The position numbers were made by a program, and so were the translations under genes. Under the pieces are notes generated by a model, which had not been told where the DNA came from, searched no databases, and was given only the letters and a program-made list of their open reading frames with translations. DNA of 64,000 bases from Riptortus pedestris (lineage: Eukaryota; Arthropoda; Insecta; Hemiptera; Alydidae). Position 1 is the stretch's first letter. Every line of letters begins with the position of its first letter. Below are positions 11,101-21,800 of the stretch, piece by piece. The DNA lies in NCBI GenBank assembly GCA_019009955.1, contig JADPXZ010000007.1, positions 3,012,501 through 3,076,500 on the forward strand, in the 5' to 3' direction.

Positions 11101-12290
11101 GGGTAGTAGACAGCTTTTTTTTTTTTTTCATTTTTTTTTCCCCTTTTTTTTTGGTTTTTTTGTGTTGAGGGTTCCTCTCTGAGTGCAGGAGAGGTGAGGA
11201 GGGAGGAGAAGAGGATGAGACAGAGAGGAGGGGTGGCTGGAGTGCCAAAGATAGAGGGAGAGAGTCAGAGGAAGAGAATGGGAGAGGATGGCTGAGTGCA
11301 TCCGACCGCTGGCGAAGGAGAGAGACAGAGAAAAGACAGAGAGAGGATGGCTGCTGAGTGCAAGAGAGGGGGAGGGAAGAGAAATGGACAGAGAGGGGAA
11401 AGAGACACAGGAGGGTGGTTAAGTGCAAGAGAGAGGGAGAGAGACAGAGGAAGAGACAGAGAGAGGGTGGCTGAGTGCAGGAGAGACAGAGGGAGAGGCA
11501 GAGGAAGAGACAGATAGAGGGTGGCTGAGTGCAAGAGAGGGAGAGAGACAGACGAAGAGACAGATAGAGGTTGGCTGAGTGCAAGAGAGAGGGAGAGAGA
11601 CAGTGGAAGAGTCAGAGAGAGGGTGGTTGAGTGCAAGAGAGAGGGAGAGAAACTGAGGGAGAGACAGAGAGAGGGTGCCTGAGTGCAGGAGAGGGAGAGA
11701 GACAGAGGAAGAGACAGAGAGAGGGTGGATGAGTGCAAGATAGAGGGAGAGAGTCAGAGGAAGAGAATGGGAGAGGATGGCTGAGTGCAAGAGAGAAGGA
11801 GAGAGACAGAGGAAAAGACAGAGAGATGATGGCTGAGTGCAAGAGAGGGGGAGAGAGACAGAGGAAGAGACAGAGAGAGGGTGGCTGAGTGCAAGAGAGA
11901 GGGAGAGAGACAGAGGAAGAGACAGAGAGAGGGTGGTTAAGTGCAAGAGAGAGGGAGAGAGACAGAGGAAGAGACAGAGAGAGGGTAGTTGAGTGCAAGA
12001 GAGAGGGAGAGAGAGAGAGAGTGCCTGAGTGCAAGAGAGAGGGAGAGAGACAGAGGGAGAGGCAGAGGAAGAGACAGAGGGAGGGTGGCTGAGTGCAGGA
12101 GAGGGAGAGAGACGGAAGGAGAGGTGGTGGGTGAGACGGAGGGAGGGTGGCTGAGTGCAAGAGAGAGACAGAGAGACAGAGGAAGAGACAGAGAGAGGGT
12201 GGTTGAGTGCAAGAGAGAGGGAGAGAAACTGAGGGAGAGACAGAGAGAGGGTGCCTGAGTGCAAAAGAGTGAGAGAGACAGAAAAATACA
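8190..12290. repeat. 4.1-kb purine-rich minisatellite, 64-bp unit
   Basis: Best ordered at 8640-8830, where three successive units start exactly 64 bp apart (tgagtacagg at 8661, 8725, 8789). Elsewhere units of similar content (gtggctgagtgcaagagag...gagagacagaggaagagac) vary in length. A T-rich interruption lies at 11115-11165. Sense strand of the gene is pyrimidine-rich. It fills most of one USP intron. Confidence 0.9.
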
Positions 12291-12551
12291 ACATATGATA
12301 CAATAATACTTAATCAAATAAAATTATTATTTATTACCGCATCCAGTTTTTGCAACTGCGGCTAATCGTGCCGGGCCATCTACAGTAAGAAAACTTTTGG
12401 TTCGGGACGTCGGATTTCATTCAGTGAATTCCATCGCTAAATAAATTCCTATGGCCGAGACGGGAATCCAACTCGCCACTCTAGGTTTACCATAGGTAAT
12501 AATGAATTAATTACTCTCAAGCTAATATAAAGTAATTGCTAAGGTAATTAC
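12291..12551. other. Intron, mostly non-repetitive
   Basis: About 260 bases of ordinary AT-rich intron. A segment at about 12452-12485 (gagacgggaatccaactcgccactc) is faintly like a tRNA T-arm on the minus strand, but no full tRNA or SINE was seen. Confidence 0.3.
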
Positions 12552-12628
12552 CCAAAGGATTGAGGTGTATCTGCGGCTTCCAGTGAATCTTCTCGAGCGT
12601 TACGGGTGATGGAGATCGGCTCACCGAC
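12552..12628 (-). CDS. USP20/33: USP20/33-like deubiquitinase, Ser/Pro insert exon
   Basis: A 77-base exon with acceptor tatattttag and donor TTTGG|GTAATT. Using the phase left by the upstream exon it reads SVSRSPSPVTLEKIHWKPQI then HLNPL, and leaves one base that forms Gly with the next exon. The other two frames do not join the flanking exons. The SRSPSP segment suits the disordered insert of USP20/33. It was recognised by splice sites plus phase rather than by similarity, so it is slightly less certain than its neighbours. Confidence 0.82.
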
Positions 12629-12644
12629 CTAAAATATACAGAAA

Positions 12645-13290
12645 TTATTTATTATACAAGTGACGAAAGTAGATCATTTTCCAACTCGAGTGAAACGTTT
12701 AGCCACACGAGCGAAGCGAGTCTGGTAATTTGACGAGATTTGTAAATTCTACTTTCGTCACGAGTGTAATATTAAATTTTTCTCGTGTAATACATGATCA
12801 GATCTAAGCAGAATATGAACAAAATTAGGATGTTGTCAAGATTATGGTATGTTGTTGGTAGGTTATAAGCATCGTTGTTGGCAGGTTATAAGCATAGTTA
12901 TAAAACAACTAGTGATGATTGTCAAGTAGTGCAGTTATAAACAAGTGCACGTTATAAACAAGGAAGGTAATTATTATTATATTTAAATTTTTTAAAATAT
13001 ATCGATTATTTCCACCAATAATTCATTCACATTTCAATTTATTTTGTTAAAATAAATTCTTACAATGTTAAGAAACATTTAAAAGCATTTAATTTCCGAC
13101 TTCAAATTATTTTTTTAATTTATACTTATTACTAATTAAGAAGGCGATTTCACTTTCTTCAACTTGTGAAACAAAGTGATTACTTTCTTCCACTCTATTG
13201 CAAAATGTTTCACTTTCTTCACTCATTTCAGTTTAGTAATTTACCATTATTCCAACAATACAGAAAAATATTGTTATATACATTTATTCT
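12645..13290 (+). repeat. Family C copy 1
   Basis: Starts ttattatacaagtgacgaaagtagatcatt, contains cacacgagcgaagcgagtctggtaat and the complementary arm ctactttcgtcacgag about 85 bases later, then acatgatcagatctaagcagaat, and ends in repeated cactttcttcac motifs. Other copies are at 36.7, 52.6 (reversed) and 56.5 kb. Confidence 0.88.
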
Positions 13291-13299
13291 CTATCTTGA

Positions 13300-13757
13300 T
13301 ATATTTAAGCCGAGATATTTGCAATTTTTTCAGTGTTTTTCATCCTTGAGCGCGTAAGCCCCACTCCTGCTCGTGTCACATAAACAATACTCTGTTATAT
13401 AATAAACCGCATTATTCCAAGCTCAAATACCAAATATTGTTTTCGAGAGACCTTTATTACACGAGATACCTGCAAATATGTTCCGATTCATTATAAATTA
13501 CAGCACTAGATATAGTAAATAGTCTGCGATAAAATTAATACGTTATATTCTGATATATTTGAGTAATTGTTTTTCTTTCCGTTGTGTGTGGTTGTTAAAA
13601 TCGCCCGATATATTTCTCATTAGCATCATGTATTTATTCGCTGTAATATTGCTGCGGTCGTGTTGAGTGTTTAGCAGCATGTACATTTATCTATTGTCCA
13701 ACTTGACGCTGGGAAATATGCTTAGTTGTACACAACTGTTGTGTCCCAGACTATATG

Positions 13758-13760
<3 letters not shown>
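13300..13760 (-). repeat. Family D copy
   Basis: Reversed copy: ccactcctgctcgtgtcacataaacaatac...tttcgagagacctttattacacgagatacctgcaaatatg, later gctgggaaatatgcttag. Matches pieces at 34.0, 43.1-43.3, 53.4 and 57.3-57.6 kb. Confidence 0.75.
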
Positions 13761-13808
<48 letters not shown>

Positions 13809-14001
13809 CATATATATATACAACATGGCTTCATAAATTTCAGTTAAATCATATTTGTGTTAATAATTATAGACCAATTGCCTTAAGTTGTTCTGTTTCT
13901 AAAGCTTTCGTTTCGTAACGTAACTTGTTTTAACTTCACTCTGGGAAATATGTTTATTTGCACAAAGGGAATAAGGTAAATAAAAAAAAATATGCATATA
14001 T

Positions 14002-14068
<67 letters not shown>

Positions 14069-14105
14069 ATATTTAATATCTATATATATATATATAAATA
14101 TATAT
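13757..14105. repeat. TA tracts
   Basis: (TA)n at 13757-13822 and 14010-14105 separated by about 180 bases with a second gctgggaaatatgttta-type family D fragment. No gene seen. Confidence 0.8.
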
Positions 14106-14888
14106 ATTTTTTACTTGTTTCGTTGGTATAGTGCGGCTATAAGAAGGCCGTTTATTTGTTTCTGCATGTCCGATGCAAGTTAGCATATCAAATGCATTTG
14201 GAGTGGACTACAATTTAATTTTATACATTGATAATTTTCCAAAAACTTTGACATATATATATATAAAGAATTAAACAATAACAACGTTAAATTAAAGTAA
14301 AAGCATATAAAGATTAAGAAATTAATTAGTCCTTAAAAAGAAAAAAGAGAAAAGAAATAATGAATATGCATAAATATTTTAAGTATAGTAGTTGTATCGG
14401 CTGTAATAAGTTATTCGACCGGATTAATTGTATCGGAAAAGCGTGTTCTGCGAATATTTTTAAAAAGCGTTATTATATTTTATATATATACTCGTCCTTT
14501 CTTCTATCGGAAATTTTGGCCTTTTTTTTTCGTTGCCAATGTCTCGTTTTTGTTTTTGGATCGTCGGTTAGTCAGTAGTCTTGCGTATTCGTATATTAAG
14601 TGTTTAGCTGTTTGTCGAGTCGAGTAATCACACGCGGCAAGTATTGTTGTCTTTTATGTCGAATCGTCGGTAGTAAGAATTTAGTGAACCGTGTCCTGTT
14701 ACTAATTGTGTAATGTAAAAGTCTATATATATATAATTGTAGCAAAAAAAAAAATTAGTACGCATAATAAGGAAAAATCTAAACAATCCAATAACATGTT
14801 AATTTAACTTCATTAAGAAAGTTATGCCACTCATTCTATTGCGTTATTCTTGACATAGGCTTTAAATAGAAAATAGAAGACTTAAAAT

Positions 14889-14927
<39 letters not shown>

Positions 14928-15528
14928 TAATATATATAATACCACAAACAAAAAAGGTCAAAACTTAATTTACGATCGCAGACTACTGACTAACCGAACG
15001 ACAAAAAACTAAAACCAAGATATAGAACATAAAATAAAGCAAATTTCCGAAAGGAAGAAGACGAGTTATTTTTAAATTATAATAACGCTTTTTTAATATT
15101 CGCCAGAACATGCTTTTTTTACAATTAATCGGTCGTTCGAATACTTATTACAAGCCCGATACAACTAATATACTTAAAATATTTATGCATATTCATTATT
15201 TCTTTTCTCTTTTTCTTTTTAAGACTAATAATCTTCGATCTTTATGTATTTCCCGTTACTTATATTTTAACGTTGTGTATTATTGTTAATTCAGGTCTCT
15301 TATAACCCCCCCCGTTCGAATATATATATATATAATATATATAATATATTATGGAAGAATATATATATATATATATATATATATGTCATAGTTTGTGAAA
15401 TAAGTCTATGTATAAATGAATTGTAGTCCACTACCAAATGCATGTGTGTTATGCTAACTTGCATTGGACATGCAGAAACAAATAAACGGCCTTCTTATAG
15501 CTTGCACTATACCAACGAAACAAGTAAA
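14106..15528. repeat. Family E palindrome, two inverted arms of about 600 bp
   Basis: The left arm begins ttttttacttgtttcgttggtatagtg and reads through ccgtttatttgtttctgcatg, taatgaatatgcataaatatttt, gatcgtcggttagtcagtag. The right arm gives the reverse complement of the same landmarks in reverse order, ending actataccaacgaaacaagtaaaa at 15527. The centre is at about 14750-14940 with TA runs. Partial copies at 31.3 and 43.9 kb. Confidence 0.8.
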
Positions 15529-15536
15529 ATATATAT

Positions 15537-16531
15537 ATTGGGTTGTCCAGAAAATAATGCAGGATTTTGGTATCAAACAAAAAAAAAAAAAACTAGTTAC
15601 TTTAAAGCAAATGTTCTTTAATTTCAGGATTAATTTCCCATACTTTCAACACATTTCTCCCAACGTGTTGGTAACTTATTAATACCGCTCTGAATAGGAA
15701 TTCAGTTTTTTTGAATTGATAAAGTCAAAATCGCTTTTTCCAAGTTCCTGTTTGATTTTTGAATATTTTGTGTTGTAAATAGAGGGTCCAGGTTGTCTAA
15801 ATTAAAATGGTAGTCAGTAGAGCGAGAGGTCCGGATTGAGTAGGGTGGGTGATGCCAAAGTTTCATAAGCATTTTCAGTTAATTCATGTTTCGACAAAGA
15901 AGTGACTGCACCAAACATCAAAGCGCTGAGGTTTTTTTGCGATCGTTTAATCCCCCCCCCCAGTGTGGAAACCAATTTTTCGAGTTTTTTCACCTTTCCA
16001 ATCGCCTTGAGGTGGTTAGAGACGGTCGTTTTACTCACTTTAAGTTGCTCTGCAAGTTCTCGAACAGGTTGTTTTGGGGATTTTCTTCCACCACAGATTG
16101 GAGAACATCATCATTAAGAGAGGAAGGCCTTCCACGACCTTCTTCGTCTTCAAGACTAGAAATCTCCCTCCCGAAATTTTTTGCAACCACCTTTGCACAG
16201 TGCACTCATTAACACCCTACCCTCGCCCCAGACTTGGTATAAATGGTTGTCTGGCCTGTTTGGGCCTCCCGCTTTGGCCGAGTGTAAACTCGTAAAAGAA
16301 AGATCGTTACGATATTCACGCTTTGGACATTATAAGGATGACTGAATTAATTCCAAAGTAGAGGAATGCTACAGTGGGTAAACAAACAATGATCATTTGA
16401 AAGAGGATTATATGCAGTTATGTGTCATTCATACACATGAGAAAAACCTGTAAATGTAAAACTGTTAAATTATACCGAGGGTATTATGTACATGAAAAAA
16501 CTTAAAAAGTCCTGCATTATTTCTGGACAAC

Positions 16532-16536
<5 letters not shown>
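15537..16536 (-). mobile_element. Mariner element, 1.0 kb, internally deleted
   Basis: Terminal inverted repeats read ATTGGGTTGTCCAGAAA-TAATGCAGGA at both ends, lying inside TA tracts (TA target). The minus strand codes the helix-turn-helix part of a mariner transposase: a GRGRPS-like segment, VVEENP...VRELAEQLKVSK in pieces, then TTVSNHLKAIGKVKKLEK. Soon afterwards the similarity is lost at a G run. The catalytic D,D(34)D domain is missing and full elements are about 1.3 kb, so this copy cannot transpose itself. Confidence 0.85.
15814..16290 (-). pseudogene. Mariner transposase remnant, N-terminal HTH half
   Basis: An open stretch with MSKTTVSNHLKAIGKVKKLE near 15980-16038 is the second helix-turn-helix plus linker of mariner transposases. 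Upstream parts appear in other frames (LMSALCKGGCKKF, EDEEGRGRPSLNDDV), so several frameshifts separate the pieces. Downstream of EKLVSTLGGG the sequence no longer matches the family. Confidence 0.7.
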
Positions 16537-16604
<68 letters not shown>

Positions 16605-16612
16605 AGAGAGAG
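16537..16612. repeat. (TA)n(TG)n(GA)n compound microsatellite
   Basis: TA then TG then GA dinucleotides running to within about 10 bp of a USP exon donor. Confidence 0.95.
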
Positions 16613-16622
16613 ATAGACTCAC

Positions 16623-16734
16623 CCGTGCTCTTCGCTCTGCGAGCTTTGTTCCGAAACTCCAGAATCACAAGTTTCATAATCCTCGTTCTCGGAAGATGCG
16701 TTTTCAAAATCGGACATCTCCTCCCTCTCGTAAG
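16623..16734 (-). CDS. USP20/33: USP20/33-like deubiquitinase, acidic insert exon
   Basis: Reads YEREEMSDFENASSENEDYE then TCDSGVSEQSSQSEEH. It is a low-complexity acidic/Ser-rich stretch at the place where USP20 and USP33 carry a long disordered insert between the QEFLR block and the C-x-x-C zinc half of the catalytic domain. The acceptor is ttattccag and the donor GG|GTGAGT. Two bases complete a codon from the upstream exon and two are left over, both consistent with neighbouring exons. The mariner relic lies just downstream in the transcript. Confidence 0.9.
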
Positions 16735-16824
16735 CTGGAATAAAAGAAAGAATTTATAAAATTTAAATTTATTATATATATATATATATATAATATAATA
16801 TATATAGTATAGTATATTAACTAG

Positions 16825-17440
16825 CAGGACCCGAAATTGTGCCTGGATGATATTTCAAAGCGGATGATTACAATATTTAATTTAATAATATGTTTTTAAA
16901 ACAAAGCTACTTTTAATAACACAAAAAACAACTTTTGTTACGGTGCACGTTTGTTTAAAAACAAATAGAAAATGAAATATAGCGAATGTTTTATCTATTC
17001 AGGACTCCGATTATAAACGCCCACTCCCGGTATCGAACCTAAAAAAATTTAATACAGCTTGTAAAAAAAATTTCGTGGAAGAATTAATGCTGATTTACGT
17101 TATAGAGTTTTGTGTTTAAGTTCGGCTCAATCGTTAAGTGACAATAAAAATTGGTCCGGCTCTAGCTTTAATTTTTTTAGTGTATATCTCGTTCTATAGT
17201 TTTGTCGTACGACGAAAGTGAATATATCAAAAGATTACTCTAAATAATAAAATGAAACGACTTTTGATTCTGTGTGTTGTTATTTGTCGAGGAAAGTGAT
17301 AGGGAACGATAATATGGCTATATTTAATTTTTGCTTGAGTCAGTCCGTCTGGTAGCGCCACCTCTCCTACCTCCATCTGCCTTGGGCTTGATTTTGTGAA
17401 TCTAAACCAATCCTCGGCGTCACCCCATAGCATGACAAAA
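16825..17440 (+). repeat. Family B copy
   Basis: Begins actagcaggacccgaaattgtgcctggatgatattt and ends near ctggtagcgccacctctcctacctcc, about 0.6 kb. Confidence 0.82.
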
Positions 17441-17467
17441 AAATTTCATTACAAATCAGTCCTATAT

Positions 17468-17470
<3 letters not shown>

Positions 17471-17525
<55 letters not shown>
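17471..17525. repeat. (TA)n microsatellite
   Basis: Pure TA, 20 bp from the donor of the QQHDSQEF exon. Confidence 0.95.
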
Positions 17526-17527
<2 letters not shown>

Positions 17528-17544
17528 GGTTAATACATACGTAC

Positions 17545-17668
17545 AGTAAGATTCGTGCTTGAGTGGTTCAAGCGAAGGCACCTTCATTTCCTCGTGGATT
17601 TGATCTAGGAGACAGCGAAGGAACTCTTGGGAGTCGTGTTGCTGGAAACCGCGGTACATGGGATGGCT
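17545..17668 (-). CDS. USP20/33: USP20/33-like deubiquitinase, QQHDSQEF exon
   Basis: Encodes [20 protein letters not shown] followed by [21 protein letters not shown]. The QQD/H-S/A-QEFLR...LH/IHEE pattern is the conserved USP segment after the Cys box, and the closest remembered match is USP20/33 (PMFRGY.QQDTQEFLRCLMDQLHEEL). Borders are clean: ctgtctag acceptor and TTACT|GTACGT donor. It enters in phase 0 and leaves one base, which joins the next exon's two bases to make Ser. The exon is undamaged. The intron on its 5' side (17669-18591) consists almost wholly of a sense-strand CU-rich repeat. Confidence 0.95.
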
Positions 17669-17674
17669 CTAGAC

Positions 17675-18130
17675 AGAGAGAGAAGGATGTGTTAGATGTG
17701 TGTGTGTGAGAGAGATGGAGGGAGGGGAGAGGGAGAGGGAGGGAGGGAGAGTGATAGAGGAAGTGAGAGATTGGAAGAGAGATGGGGGGGGCGGTTGGGA
17801 GGGAGAGAGGAGAGAGAGGGAGGAGGAGAGAGGGGGGAGATACGACGAGAGAGAGAGAGAAGAGAGAGAAGAAGAGGGGGAGGGAGGTGGGATGGAGAGA
17901 GAGGGAGGGTCGAGAGAGAGGGGGGGAGAGCGAGGGTCGAGAGAGGAGGAGAGAGAGAGGGAGGGGGGGGGGGGACGAGAGAGAGAGAGGGGAGAGAGGA
18001 GAGAGAGAGAGAAGAGAGTGAGAGAGGAGAGAGAGGGAGAAAGAGAGAGATGGAGAGGAGAGAGAGAGGGGGGGGGAGGGGAGAGAGAGAGAGAGAGAGC
18101 GAGAGGTGAAGAGAGAGAGGTGAGAGAGAG

Positions 18131-18171
<41 letters not shown>

Positions 18172-18260
18172 AGGTGAGAGAGAGAGGACGGGAGAGAGGA
18201 GAGAGGAGAGAGAGAGAGAAAGATGAGAGGTGAGAGAGTGAGAGAGAGAGTGATGAGAGG

Positions 18261-18292
<32 letters not shown>

Positions 18293-18514
18293 ACGAGAGG
18301 TGAGAAAGTGAAAGAGAGAGAGAGAGAGAAGGAGAGAGGAGAAGCGAGAGAGCAGAGAGAGAGAGAGCCGAGAAGCGAGAGGAAGAGAGAGAGGACGAGG
18401 AGAGAGAAGATGAGAGAGAGCAGAGAGGAAGAGAGAGAGGTGAGAGAGAGAGAGAGAGAGAAGTGGAGAGAGAGAGAGGAGAGAGAGGAGAGAGAGAGAA
18501 GAGAGGGAGGAGAG

Positions 18515-18583
<69 letters not shown>
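17675..18583. repeat. Purine tract filling a whole intron
   Basis: Almost only G and A on the plus strand, mostly (GA)n with G-run interruptions. It is bounded within 10 bp by an acceptor on one side and a donor on the other, so the spliced-out RNA would be a 0.9-kb CU polymer. Confidence 0.95.
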
Positions 18584-18585
<2 letters not shown>

Positions 18586-18591
18586 ACTCAC

Positions 18592-18819
18592 ATGCCTGAT
18601 AGCATACAAGAGTCCCTGAGGTGCAGTATATCCCTGAGTCCTAGAGCATATATCGACAATGAGCCGATGGAACGCCCGTGTCAGCTGAGGTCTAGGCCCG
18701 CACGCCGGAGAGAGATAGAGCATGTAGTCGACGAGAGGAGGCAGATATGTGCAGCGATTGAGAGCCGCCAGGAGTTCATATAGAAAATGTATTCCCCAAG
18801 TTCTGCAGACCTACCAAAC
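18592..18819 (-). CDS. USP20/33: USP20/33-like deubiquitinase, Cys-box exon (frame damaged)
   Basis: This exon opens the ubiquitin-specific protease catalytic domain, which cleaves ubiquitin from substrates by a Cys-His-Asp mechanism. On the minus strand it follows a ttttcag acceptor and reads LVGLQNLGNT, the family Cys-box lead-in. The next codons are disturbed: five bases stand where the three of the catalytic Cys codon should be, and about four bases are missing in the following Leu-Gln-Ala part. The frame then recovers to LNRCTYLPPLVDYMLYLSP and APQGLLYAIRH. The exon ends CAT|GTGAGT in phase 0, and the next exon continues SHPMYRGF. The start takes two bases of a split Gly codon, as expected for a GL.GL.N.GNT motif. 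Nearby sequence is indel-rich, so error is likelier than gene death. Family identity rests on the joined exons, not this one alone. Confidence 0.85.
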
Positions 18820-18869
18820 CTGAAAACAAGACGAACAAGTATGAAGTTAGTAGTAGAATGATTGAGAGT

Positions 18870-21800
18870 GAGAGGAGGAGAGGCTGAGAGAGAGAGAGAA
18901 AAGTAGGGAGGGGTAGATAAGAATAGAGAGGGATAGAGGTGGAGAAAAGGAGGTAGAGATGGACAGGGAGACAGAGAGAGAGTAGGGGGGGGGATGGAGT
19001 AGGTGAGAGGGAGGGCAGGAGAGAGAGGAGAGTAAAAGAGAGATTGGAGAGAGAGAGAGAGTACGAAAGGAGAGATCGGAAAGAGATACTGTGAGGATGA
19101 GTAAACGAGAGATCGAGAGAGAATGTGTGGAGAGAGGAGAGAGAGGAGATGAAAGGAAGAGTGAAAATTTGCGAAGAGAGATCGGGAGAGAGGCGAAGAG
19201 GAGAGTAAAAGAGAGATGGGAGCAAGAGGAGAGTAAAAGAGAGATGGGAGATAGAGGAGAGTAAAAGAGAGACGGGAGATAGAGGAGAGTAAAAGAGAGA
19301 GGAGAGTAAAAGAGAGATTTTTGGCGAGCAAGAGAAAGAGTAGTAAAGAGAGATATGGAGCGAGGGAGAGAGGAGTAAATAGAGACGATGGAGCACTCGC
19401 GAGAGGAGAGTAAAGGAGAGATAGGGGATCGAAGAGAGTAAAAGAGAGATGGGGGAGAGACGAGAGTAAAAGAGAAATGGGAGATAGAGGAGAGTAAAAG
19501 AGAGGTCGGAGGGAGAGGAGAGTAAAAGAGAGATCGGAGATCCTGAACGAGAGTAAGAAAGAGATCGGAAAGAGAGAAAAAATAAAATAAGACGAGATTA
19601 GGACAAGAGAATACAGTAAAAGAGCGAGATGGATCAATAGGAGATAAAAAGAGATGGTAATAGAGAGAGATTATAAAAGAGAGAGACGGGAGATAAGAGA
19701 CAGCTAAAAGATAATCAGTGAGAGATAGTAAAAGACGAGATTAGCAAGAAAGTAAAGAGAGCGAGGTAGAGAACGTAGTGATAAAAGAAGATGGGGAGAG
19801 CAGAGGTGAGTAAAAAGAAGAAGTGACGCGAGAAGGAAGAGTAAAGAAATAGCGCGCGAAGAGTGTAATAAAGAGATGGGGAGAGAGGATAGTAAAAGAA
19901 GATGGGACGAGAGAGAGAGAGTAAAGAAATGAGAGATGAGAGAGCTAAAAAGAGAGATCGTAGGAGAGAGGAGGAGTAAAAAGAAAGATGGGTGCAAGAG
20001 GAGAGTAAAGAGAGAGAAGGGAGAGAGAGGTTATAAAAGAAGATGCGGGAGATAGAGGAGAGTAAAAAGTAGATCTGAGAGTAAAAGAAGTATGGCGAAT
20101 CTAGAGGATGACTAAAGAGAATTAGGCGAAATAAAAAGACAGATGGAGATCGAGGTGATAAAAAGAGATCGCAAGAAAGGAAAAGAAATGGACGCAGAGA
20201 GTGAGGTAAAGGAATTAGGGATCGAAAAGTAAAAGAAGAGATGGAGAACTAAGTAAAAAGAAATGGGTGATAGAGAGATCAGAAAAGTCGGAATGTAAGA
20301 AGAGTAAAAGAGAGATGGGAGCGAGAGGAGAGTAAAAGAGAGATGGGGGAGATTAAGAAAGATAAAAAGAAAACGAGATAAAAGTTAAAAGAGAGAGAGA
20401 AAGTAAAATAGAGATGGGAAGCGGGAGATAAAAAGAGATGGGAATCGACGTGTGTAAAAGAAGAATGTGGGAAAAGAGGAAGTAAAAAGAAGATGGACCG
20501 ATAAGAGTATAAAGGTAATAGATCGAAAAGTAAAGAGAATAGGATGAGCCAGAGTAAAGAGATGAATGAGATAGAGAGAGTAAAAGAGATCGAAGGGAGA
20601 AGAGTAACAACGAGAGATGACAAGAGTAGAGTAATAGCGAAAAGACAAGAAAGGAGATAACAAGAAGATGGGAGATCAGTTGAGTAAAAAAGATGGAGAG
20701 AAAGAAGTAAAAAGAGATGGGACGACTAGAGGAGAGTAAAGAGAATAGGATCGATAGAGATAAAAGAGTGAGGAAAGAGAAGTAAAAGAGAGAGCGGGGA
20801 AGAGGAGAGTAAAAGAGAAATGGGAGATAGAGGAGAGTAAAAGAGAGATCGGAGAGAGAGGAGAGTAAAAGAGAGATGGGAGATAGAGGAGAGTAAAAGA
20901 GAGATGGGAGATAGAGGAGAGTAAAAGAGAGATGGGAGATAGAGGAGAGTAAAAGAGAGGTCGGAGGGAGAGGAGAGTAAAAGAGAGATGGGAGCAAGAG
21001 GAGAGTAAAAGAGAGATGGGAGATAGAGGAGAGTAAAAGAGATCGGGAATTTCGAGTGAGTAAAAGAGAGAGGGGGAGAGAGGGAGAGTAAAGAGGAGGA
21101 AGATATGTACGCGAGATGATGAGTAAAGAGAGATAGGGTATGCCGATAGAGAGTAAAAGAAGGATGGAGGAAGAGAACAAAATTAAAAAGAGAAGAGTGA
21201 GTGAGTACTTTAGAGGGAAGAGTAAAACAAGAGGTCGGAGGGAAGAGTTAAGGTATAAAGTCGACGAATGAGAGAAGCAGATGAGAAGTAAAAGAAGAGC
21301 TATGAGCGATAGACTAGAGGAGAGTAAAAAGAGAGAAATCGGTGGAGGTAGCAGTGAGAGTAAAAGATGAGTAGAGAAAGACAAGAGACACTTTTGGAGT
21401 CACGATGGAGAGAGATACACAGATAAGAATAATGCTAGCGGTTTAGATCGATGCTGCGGAACAAGAATGATGGGTTGGAGGAGAAGAGAAGAGTAAAAAG
21501 AGAAAGACCGAAGTGATAGGATGAGGTAACGAAAGTATCAGGGTATCGAAAGAGTATAAAAAAGGAATGCTGTTATTGTTTGATGGACCGAAAAAGTACC
21601 GATAGTAAACAAAGAAAGAGTCAAATGGGAGAAAGGATGAGATGTTAAAATAGAAGAGGTTACGAGAGGGCGAAGATGGTAAGTGAAGTTATAAAGAATA
21701 GATGGACGCAAAGCAGTCGAGAGTAAGGACAGAGAGATGGAGATGAGTACGACGAGTTAAAAAAAGAGGATATTGGGGAGCGACGAAAGGGTAAAATGAA

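Noticed and set aside
8190..12290. CRISPR-like or operon-like repeat arrangement
   Set aside because: Units are adjacent tandem repeats without unique spacers, and the window is eukaryotic.
7940..12317. Long Ser/Leu/Pro or Glu/Arg-rich open frames across 8-12 kb (up to 522 codons)
   Set aside because: They are readings of a 64-bp CT/GA minisatellite in several overlapping frames and both strands, with no domain and no splice context. Stop codons are rare in such DNA by composition.
12452..12485. tRNA-like B-box on the minus strand
   Set aside because: Only a partial T-arm resemblance (gagacgggaatccaactcg); no A box at the right distance and no acceptor stem, so no tRNA or SINE is called.
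18681..21384. Leu/Ser/Phe-rich minus-strand frames that look like membrane proteins
   Set aside because: They follow the 28-bp repeat (ttttactctcctctatctcccatctc in reverse), so the hydrophobic pattern is periodic by DNA, not by protein design.
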